NCBI RefSeq assembly: GCF_033118175.1
Contig: NC_083685.1
Location: 119,358,501 to 119,422,500, forward strand
Length of the DNA: 64,000 bases
Direction: 5' to 3'
DNA from: Dama dama
Lineage: Eukaryota > Chordata > Mammalia > Artiodactyla > Cervidae
The notes under the pieces were generated by a model, which did not search any database, was not told where the DNA came from, and saw only the letters and a list, made by a program, of their open reading frames with translations. Position numbers and translations under genes: made by a program. Shown piece after piece: positions 56,301 to 64,000 of the stretch. Numbering within the stretch: position 1 is the first letter of the stretch; the number at the start of each line of letters is the position of its first letter.

Positions 56301-59300
56301 CCCTGCTTCGGGAAGATCCCACATGCTGTGAGGCAGCTAAGCCTGTGCACCACTATTACTGAAACCCAGGCCCTGGAGCCCGTGCTCTGCAACAAGACAC
56401 CACAGCAAAGAGAAGCCAGCACACCATAACTAGAGAGCGGTTGCCATTCATAGTAACTAGAGAGAAGCCTATGCAGCAACAAAGACCCAACACAGCCAAA
56501 GATAAAATAATTAAAAAAAAGAAAGAAACAGTGAGAAAGACACATGTTCACAGTGGGAGCTGAAACAAGGAGATGGGTGTTACCACATCCTGCTCTGCTG
56601 GGAGCTAGCATGCTGAACTCAAACACCCTGCTGCTCTGCACAAGCCCGCAAAGGACTGTGAAAGCACACAGTGTTGACTTGGGAGTTATAAGTAAATTTC
56701 AGTGATCTGCAAGAAATCTGCAAATATGGCATCCAAGTACGGAGGCTCAAGTGTGTGTGTGGAACCATCTCCCAGGAGTCCCGCCAAGCAACAGCTTCAC
56801 CCAGGGCGGGTGCCGCAGGTGCAGAGGCAGAATATTGCCCTGGAGGCAATGCTGCCTCAGTGCTAACCTGGCTGCGCCCCCAAGTCCAAGCAGCTCCTGC
56901 CCACACACCAGCAGAAGGCCATGCTGGTCCGGTGGGCGCCCTGCCTGCTGCATCCACAACTTAACACGTGGTTCCCGGAGAAGGCCGGGGGTAGTTAAAA
57001 GAGCACACCACTGGGCAGACAGCCCAGGTTTCCATAAAACCCTTTTGCCTCCTCAGCACCAGGACCTGGACCCAGCGCAGCACAGGCTGGAGGCCGGCCA
57101 GGGCCAGTTTTTGTGAGACGGGGAGAAGGGAACAGTACCTGTGAGCATAGCAGAGGCTCTTCAGGATGACAAGTGAAATGCTGGTCATAGGGGAACACTG
57201 TCAGCAGGGTAAAGACTCCTTTCTTCCCAAAACCACACCCCATAAGTTGGAGGTCAAGGGCAGCAGAATCTCCACAAAGATGGACTAAATATCTATGACC
57301 AGAATTGTGGTCCAGTGCAGAAGAGTTGGAGAAGTGACCAGAGCATGTTGGGTTTCTTGGGGAGCAGTATGAGCAGCCCCAGAAAGTGCCAAGAAGAGAT
57401 TCCAATACACAATGGCCTGAGCCTGACTTCCAAATTCATCTACGAGGCCAGCACTACCCAGATACCAAAGCCAGCCAAAGACCATATGAGAAAACTCAAA
57501 CCAATATCCCTGATGAATACTGATGTAAATATCCTCAAACTAAATACTAGCAAACTGAATTCAACAGCATATTAAAATGATTACACACCATCACCAAGTG
57601 AGATTTATTCCAGAAATGAAAGGGTGGTTCAACATATAAAATCAACTAACAGAATACACCGTTTTGATAGACTAAAGGACAATATAACACATATGATAAC
57701 CCACAGTTAGTCAGTGTCAATGCTGAGAGACTGGATGCTTCTCTCAAAATCAAGGATGCTCGTTTGCCAACACTAATCCACACTTTACTGGAAGTCCTAT
57801 GGGCAGCTGGGCAGGAAAGGGAAATAAAAGGCATCCAAATGGGAAAGGAAGTAAAACTACCTCTACTGGCAGATGATGTAATCTTTATAAATAGAAAATC
57901 CTAACAAGTCCGCATAAAGAAACCCCCAAATAAAAAACTCATATAAGGCAAATGTGCAAGGTACAAGATCAACATCCAAAAAAGTCAGTTGTATTTCTAT
58001 ACAGTAGCAATGAACAATCTCAAAATAAAATTATGAAGACAATTCCATTTAGAAAAACATTCAAAAGAAATAAGAAGAATTTTAACTAAGACTTAAACAC
58101 TATAGGACTTCTATAGTGAAAACTATAAAACACTGTTGAAGAAATTAAAGAAGACCTAAATAAATGGACAGATATTTCATGCTCAAGGATGAGGGAACTT
58201 AATACTGTTAAGGTGGCAATACTACCCAAATCTACAGATTTAATGCAATCCTATCAAAATTCCAATATTTCCCCCCAGAACTGGAAAAGCTGATCTTAAA
58301 ATTCATAATTCCTGACTCCAAAACTTTCTACCAAGCTAGGCTAGTCAAAGCAGTGTGATTATGGCATAAGGACAGACACGAGAATCAATGAAACAGAACC
58401 GAGAGAAATAAACTCACACAGCTGAGGTCAACTGATTTTCAGCAGCGGAGACAAGACCATTTAATGGGGAAAAACAGTCTCTACAACAAGTGGTCCTGGG
58501 AAAACTGGATCGCCACATGCAAAATATGAAGAAAGGCGCTTGCATGAGATACAAGAATTAACTCAAGATAGATCAAAGATCTGAATGTAAGAGCTAAACT
58601 ATAAAACTCTTAGAAGAAAACACAGGGGAAGGTGTAAGTCTTCATGACCTAAGGTCTGGCAATGAATTCTTCTCACCAAATGCACAAGTAACAAAAGGGA
58701 AAATAAACTGGACTTAATCAAACTTAAAAACTTTTGTGCATTAAAGATACTATCAGGAAAGTGAAAAGATAAACTCACTGAATGGAAGGAAATATTTGCA
58801 AATCATATACAAGTATCTCCCTACGCCCTTTTGTAAAAGTTTCCTTTATGCCACTTTGCTTTCATGAAATAACTAAATCACTACCCATTTTCGCTAATGG
58901 AAAGAAATCTAAAGAGGATTTTCACTTCTATGGAGAAAGGGGGAAAGCAAAAATAATGCTTACCACTCGTTTTGCAGCAAGCCCTTAAAGGCAGCAGGAC
59001 CCCAAGAAGTGAGTGGCACCGCCAAACTCCTCCCCAGGAACCACACTCCATCTCAGCATCAAGACAGCAGAACTTTGAACTGTGTCTGTGAGCATTTGTG
59101 CTCTATCTTGACTCATTTTGTACATCCATTAGCTAGACATGTTCTCAGGTTTCATGGGAACTCTCTACTTTTAAATAGCAGGGGATACCTGTATCTGATC
59201 AGGACCTAGTATCTAGAATACATAAAGAGTTCCTATAACTCAACAACAAAGACAAATAACCCACTTTAGAAAAAAATAGTGTTAAGGATTTAGACATTTC

Positions 59301-62300
59301 TTCAAAGATGCTATAAAATAACCAACGAGCATATGAAAAGATGCTCAACATCATTAGTCACAAGGGAAATGCAAATCAAAACCACAATTAAGATGACCAT
59401 GATCAAAAATAAAAGGAGGAAATATCAAGTGAGGATGAAAAATAGAACCCTTATACCTCATGGAGGATGGAATGTTACATTGCTGTGCCTGTTGTGGAAA
59501 TCATTTTGATGGCTACTCAGTAAATTAAACATAGATTTACCATACAACTCAGCAATTTCACTCCTAGGTATACACCCAAAAGAAATGAGAACAAGGATTC
59601 AAACCAATACGCTACACGAGTGTCACAGCATTATTCCAAACAGCCAGAAGGTGGAAATGACCCAAACGCCCACGAACTGATGAGCAAATGAAAAGGGAAC
59701 ACACTCAGCTAAGAAGTGATGTGCTGACGCACACTGTAACGTGGGTGAACCACAAAACATTAAGGAGGCCAGTTAACAGCAGCCACAATTCATATGCTCC
59801 CATTTATAGGAAATATCCAGCACAGGTAAATCCACAAAGTAGATTAGTGGTTACCAGGGACTAAGGTAAGTGGGGAATGAGGAGTAACTGCTTAACAGGT
59901 ATGAGGTTTCCTTTTGGGGTGATGAAAATGCTTTTCAGCTAGTTAGAGGTGATGTCTTCAAAATACTGTCAATGTACTTAATGCCACTGAACTGCATACT
60001 TTAAAATGGTAAATTATGCATGTATATTTTACCACAATTTTTAAAAAGTATATATGATTTGAATCCTAAGGAGACACTGGGTATAAAAGAATTTATTGTT
60101 TATTTTTAAAACTATAATAATGGTATTGTGCTTACGTATTAAAAGAGAGTTCTTATCTTTTAGAGATGCATGCTCAAACAGGGAATGACATACGTGGGTG
60201 GGAGCAGACAGGGCAGGTGGGGAACATTATCAAGGTTGGCTATGACCTGATTTCCAGAATGTCTGTCATTTTCCACAATAAAAAGCTGAAATATCACATC
60301 TTCTGATCTTCAAAATTCATTAGTAACAGGCACTACTTCCCTTTCTCAAGAGTGATTTTCAAGGGTAAAAGAGGCCACAGCTGGGTCATACAGCATCCAC
60401 CCAACACCAGTTTTCAGGAAAAACACCATCTCCACTTGCCCACACAATCTTCCTAAAGCTGATCTGCCACCTCCACCCTCCTCCCCTTTCTAAACAGCCC
60501 CTCTCTAAAGCCACCCAACTGTGCTGGTTCTGGGAATGAAAATGTCAAGATGGAGCCTGAAACAAAGGAAGAGTGACAACAGTGGCACTGGGAACCTGAA
60601 TCACTACTGACTAGGTAGCAAATCCTCTTCTGGACCAAGTGATTTCTAAGTAAAAGACTGAAACTAAACTGAAGGAGAACCAATAAAATTTCCCACTAAC
60701 AGATAACTTAAAATAGTTTTTGCTAAAAGATGACTAAAACTGGAAGGAGTTTCAGCATTTCTTCTATCCTTCCTTCTTCTAAGTAGGAACAAGGTCTCTG
60801 AGGGCTGACCCAGCACTTTGCTTACTGTTGCCAGCAGTGACCATCAGTATAATAATTGTGTGGTTTTCTTTAAAGCCCAGATGTATTGAGAAATGCATCT
60901 TTACTAAAAGTGAATGAATGAATAAATTGATTTATTTGACCATGCTGTGCGGCTTACAGAATCTTAGTTCCCCGACCAGGGACTGGGCCTGCTCCCTCAG
61001 CACTGAAAGCTTGGAGTCCTAGCCACTAAACTGCAAGGGAATTCCCAAATATAATTTTTAAAAGAATTAAAATTTTGGTTTTGGAAGGACTGATGCTGAA
61101 GCTGAAACTCCAGGATTTTGGCAACCTGATGCGAAGAACTGACATTTGAAAAGACCCTGATGCTGGGAAAGATTGAAGGCGGGAGGAGAAGGACATGAGT
61201 CTGAGTAAACTCCGGGAGTTGGTGATGGACATGGAGGCGTGGCATGCTGCAGTCGATGGAGTCACCAAGAATTGAACACAACTGAGCGACTGAACTGAAC
61301 TGAATTTTGGTTTTGATCAATTCCTCAGTTACAACAATTGATAAGTGAATCCTTATAGTCACAGATAATTAAATCTTTAATATTTCTACATTTTGCTGTT
61401 GCAGAGAAAAGACGTACTCAGTGAATGACATTCAATCATAAAGTATATGGCATTAGCACAAAATCTGTGGAGGGCATGGGACTTAGCCATGAGGATGGGT
61501 GAGCCTGCCTATCTGTGTACTGATATATGGGTGAAGTGAAAAGTGAAAGTCGTTCAGTCGTGTCCGACTCTTCGCGACCCCATGGGCTATACAGTCCATG
61601 GAATTCTCCCGGCCAGAATACTGGAGTGGGTAGCCTTTCCCTTCTCCAGGGGATCTTCTCAACCCAGGGATTGAATTCAGGTCTCCCACACTGCAGGTGG
61701 ATTCTTTACCAGCTGAGCCACATGGGAAAGTGGGTATCAAATCAGGACAGTACTCAGAGCCAGGAGCAAATTTAAAAGAATGATGTGTTATTTTAAAACA
61801 TGAGTAATGGGAATTCCCTGGTGGTCCAGTGGTTACAACTTTGTGCTTTCACTGCTAAGGGAGAGGGTTCAATCTCTGATCAGGGAACTAAGCTCCTGCA
61901 AGCTGCAATGTGCAGCAAAAAATAGTAGTAATAAAAATTAAACATCAATATTCTTAATAGTGGAAAATTTAATTCCTTGCTTATTAAATTTATGAAGAAA
62001 AATTTTAGATACCAATTTAAGTATGTGAAAGGGACACTCAGTTTTTTAAACTCCTTAGACAGGTAGACATAAAAGGTTCCTGACATGCACAGTGCTTCTT
62101 AGAAGGTCTGGAACACGTGAGAAGTGTACATTCTTGAGCCCCAGGCCAGACCTGCTCAATTGTGGACTCTGGGACAGAGCCCTTGAGTGATTCTAAGTCA
62201 CATGATATCTGGGAATCACTGGCCCACACCATGTCTTCATGACTTAAGACAGAGAGGAACAGCTCAGACCAGAAATGGACCATCCACCTCAACACCATCT

Positions 62301-63688
62301 GCTTCCAGCCACGCCAAAGATCACCAGGTTTGCCACATCTGGACCACTTGTGACAACGAAGTTACTCATAGAGAAAAGAAATATGAGACCTGACTAACTC
62401 TTACTTAGGAGACACATGGCTTGAGGGAAAAAGCATTTTAAATGGGCAACTGGTTGCAAATTTCCCAATTTATCCACAGGTGGCATGTTATCTATTATTT
62501 AAAAACAAAAAACTCCCTGGTTAATCTTCCCTAGAAAACATTACAGATCTTGTCCCTCTATTAAATTCGGGGAGGAGTGGGGGAAAGTGGAATCACACAA
62601 GGTGTCCCAGGTCTCCATCCCTTAATAGCTCAGTAAGGATTCAGAAGTCAACACAATCAAGCCTTCTGTTCCCCAACCTCTTTCAAAGAAACTATCTCTG
62701 GGCACAGAGAGCTAGTTTGAGCCAAAAGCTTCTGATTCTACTGCTTGAGGTCCTGCAGCTGAATCACAACAGCCCACACTGTGGACAGCATGCATTTCAC
62801 ATACCTGAGTGAAAACCCACAGCTAAGAAGTCTGAACACAAGCTCCAAGGACCCAAAAATCTTGAGTTGACTCAATAGCCAGCCGGACTCTTACTCTTCA
62901 CACTGCTCCGTGGAACTGGATGGAAGGAGGGTCTCTGTTTTCTGATTTAAAAGCCAAGCTCCCTTAGGCTCATCTATGTCAGAACATCCATGGGGAGCCA
63001 TGTCAACAGGCTCCTGAGGGCCTTCAGAGCAAAGAGCACAGCAGACCATCTTCCACCATCAGATACTCTCAAGCAGCCCCCTGCCCCAGGGGAGGGCACT
63101 GCCTCTGGACAGATCAGCTGGGACAGCCCCCAGGGGACATTACAGAAGTCAGGTTCAACCATCCAGCTGCCAGGCTGTTTCTAGGCCACACCTAGATGTC
63201 TGCAAAAGGTGGGAGTATTTTCATCTCTCAAGGTACTTAGAAATGCTTTCCTCTTCAGATAGCTCCTCCAATGGGAATTACATGGGAGCCAATTCCCACA
63301 GCTACTTCCCAGCTACTTCCTATTCTGTTTTCAATAGTTTAGAAATGCAAACATTTCTTCAGAAAAAATAAAAATGAGAATTGTAATAGAACAAAAACCT
63401 TGAACACCATGCTTCATAAAAGGAGAGGACCTTCACTCATGTTATCAGCACCCAGTTACCCATGGAGACAGTGCTTACCATTGTTCACCTGGCCGTGGAC
63501 AGCGGCGGGGATTGGCACCACGTGAGTCCCATTTTGTGTTACAGTTTTTATTGGAAGCTGGTGCTGACCTAGAGGTGCCTGCTGCACTATGGTGACCGTC
63601 TGGACAGGGGTGGTCTGTGACGTCTGAATGATCCGGCCAGCAGCACCTAATGTGGCATGGCTAATCGCAGGAATAGGTTCTACTTTCA
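53110..63688 (-). CDS. FOXK2: FOXK2, 3' part of the coding region (last two exons)
   Basis: FOXK2 is a nuclear forkhead-box/FHA transcription factor that represses autophagy and metabolic genes and works with SIN3A and BAP1. Only the C-terminal, largely disordered part is here; the FHA and forkhead domains lie beyond 64000. Exons in coding order are 64000-63901 (partial), 63688-63479 and 53306-53110. The frame stays open across both junctions, and the end GVQN-stop matches the family. Two SUMO-consensus sites are kept: VKVE at the first junction and VKTE in the last exon, corresponding to human K527 and K633 as I recall. The final intron is about 10.2 kb. The gene converges with WDR45B, as in other mammals. 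Confidence 0.96.
53307..56235. other. FOXK2 final intron, 3' part, no recognised repeats
   Basis: About 2.9 kb of unremarkable intronic sequence. Open frames of up to 140 codons occur on both strands without splice context or homology. Confidence 0.5.
56239..56525 (+). mobile_element. Long CHR-type SINE
   Basis: Starts aggcttccctgatggtccag, then accagttcaatccctgcttc, then a long body (ctggagcccgtgctctgcaa, tagagagcggttgccattca) and an A-rich tail. Longer than the other CHR copies here. Confidence 0.85.
57420..60060 (+). mobile_element. L1 ORF2 to 3' end, broken
   Basis: Plus-strand L1: ctacgaggccagcactaccc, gtggttcaacatataaaatc, the reverse-transcriptase core region ctactggcagatgatgtaat (LADDVI in place of YADD), ataaactcactgaatggaag, gctcaacatcattagtcaca and accatacaactcagcaattt. 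Frameshifts and stops are frequent, so there is no intact ORF2. A 382-bp DNA transposon interrupts it at 58810-59191. It is antisense to FOXK2. Confidence 0.92.
58810..59191. mobile_element. TA-flanked DNA transposon (Tigger/mariner-like) inside L1
   Basis: The ends are imperfect inverted repeats: caagtatctccct at the left, and caggtatcccct when the right end is read on minus. TA dinucleotides flank both sides (58808-58809 and 59192-59193). Removing the element and one TA restores aatcatatatctgatcagg, which matches the expected L1 ORF2 text. No transposase is encoded, so it is non-autonomous. The family name is uncertain. Confidence 0.8.
60925..61046 (-). mobile_element. CHR-type SINE
   Basis: Plus-strand tttatttgaccatgctgtgc, gttccccgaccagggactgg and actaaactgcaagggaattc. 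Located in the FOXK2 final intron. Confidence 0.88.
61084..61302 (+). mobile_element. Bov-A2 / BovB 3'-type SINE with perfect TSD
   Basis: Contains aaggactgatgctgaagctg, ccaggattttggcaacctga, gaaaagaccctgatgctggg and gcgactgaactgaactg. Perfect 13-bp repeats aattttggttttg flank it (61071-61083 and 61303-61315). Confidence 0.93.
61540..61732 (-). mobile_element. Bov-tA SINE, minus orientation
   Basis: Plus-strand aagtgaaagtcgttcagtcg, tgtccgactcttcgcgaccc, ggccagaatactggagtggg and accagctgagccacatggga. Same strand as FOXK2. Confidence 0.93.
61810..61930 (+). mobile_element. CHR-type SINE
   Basis: Starts gggaattccctggtggtcca, then gggttcaatctctgatcagg and aactaagctcctgcaagctg, then an A-rich tail. 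Confidence 0.92.
61935..63478. other. FOXK2 final intron, 5' part, no recognised repeats
   Basis: About 1.5 kb before the penultimate FOXK2 exon (in plus coordinates). No repeat, RNA gene or alternative exon was identified. Confidence 0.5.
63479..63688 (-). CDS. FOXK2: FOXK2 penultimate coding exon
   Basis: Acceptor (minus) cttctttgaatttag, donor gtaagc. Encodes (V)KVEPIPAISHATLGAAGR, IIQTSQTTPVQTVTIVQQAP, LGQHQLPIKTVTQNGTHVVP and IPAAVHGQVNN, ending with the first base of Ala. The junction with the previous exon makes the SUMO consensus VKVE. Confidence 0.96.
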
Positions 63689-63900
63689 CTAAATTCAAAG
63701 AAGAGAAAAAAATGACACCAACTAACATTACTGGGTAGCTTACAGAACTCTCACTAATTTAAAGTAAAACAAACCATGTGGCAAACAGCCCTGCTCCAGC
63801 ACAATGTTACATAACATGTTAGCAAAAGGTCAGGTGAACAAGGCTGGCAGGTTTTTAAAAGCTTGAAAAACTGCCCAAAGTGACTGCTTCTGCGGCTTAC

Positions 63901-64000
63901 CTTTTACTTCTCTGTGGTCTCCATTCTCTTGTGGCTCCGCCTTCGGGGGGGCCAGCACAGCTGCCTGAGTGACCACGGCCTGCCCTGCGACGGTGTATGT
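63901..64000 (-). CDS. FOXK2: FOXK2 coding exon, 3' end (runs off the window)
   Basis: Donor (minus) gtaagc follows the base at 63901. Encodes YTVAGQAVVTQAAVLAPPKA then EPQENGDHREVK and the first base of Val. The exon's acceptor and all earlier exons lie past 64000. Confidence 0.94.

Overview
This window is nuclear DNA of a ruminant, most likely a bovid. It is full of ruminant-restricted retrotransposons (Bov-tA, Bov-A and BovB-type 3' ends, CHR-type tRNA-derived SINEs). Its three protein-coding genes form a known mammalian neighbourhood (human 17q25, FOXK2 - WDR45B - RAB40B), seen here in the opposite orientation. The species cannot be fixed from the sequence alone. No prokaryotic, CRISPR or operon-like structure is present.

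Layout. (1) About 1,041-6,285, + strand: RAB40B coding exons 2-6, stop codon and 3' UTR; exon 1, with the start codon and P-loop, lies before the window. (2) About 6,300-13,400: intergenic, with MaLR-type LTR pieces, Bov-tA and CHR SINEs, a Tigger-like DNA transposon, and a PPP1R14B processed pseudogene lying inside an older LTR-like sequence. (3) About 13,440-37,375, + strand: WDR45B, complete, with a CpG-island promoter, ten coding exons giving an uninterrupted 344-codon frame, and a 3' UTR of about 1.15 kb ending after AATAAA at 37,349. (4) About 37,376-50,090: intergenic, mostly old antisense L1 sequence, holding a 1-kb composite retro-insertion (endogenous-retrovirus R-U5/PBS/leader joined to an L1-like 3' end) with a perfect 13-bp target-site duplication. 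(5) About 50,090-64,000, - strand: the 3' end of FOXK2, with a probable 3-kb 3' UTR, the last coding exon (53,110-53,306), a 10.2-kb intron, the penultimate exon (63,479-63,688), and the end of the preceding exon (63,901 onward, running off the window).

The genes are not functionally linked beyond shared synteny. RAB40B is an atypical Rab GTPase with a SOCS box (Cullin5 substrate receptor). WDR45B/WIPI3 is a phosphoinositide-binding beta-propeller of autophagy. FOXK2 is a forkhead transcription factor. RAB40B and WDR45B are in tandem; WDR45B and FOXK2 converge.

The unusual content is in the repeats. The main items are the composite ERV/L1 element at 45,693-46,698; two insertions in WDR45B intron 2 that consist only of a poly(T) tract between duplicated target sites; a duplicated intronic segment whose second copy preserves the empty site of a Bov-A insertion in the first; and a 382-bp TA-flanked DNA transposon inside an L1. 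All calls were made by eye, from motif recognition and recalled family sequences. Repeat boundaries are approximate except where a target-site duplication fixes them.
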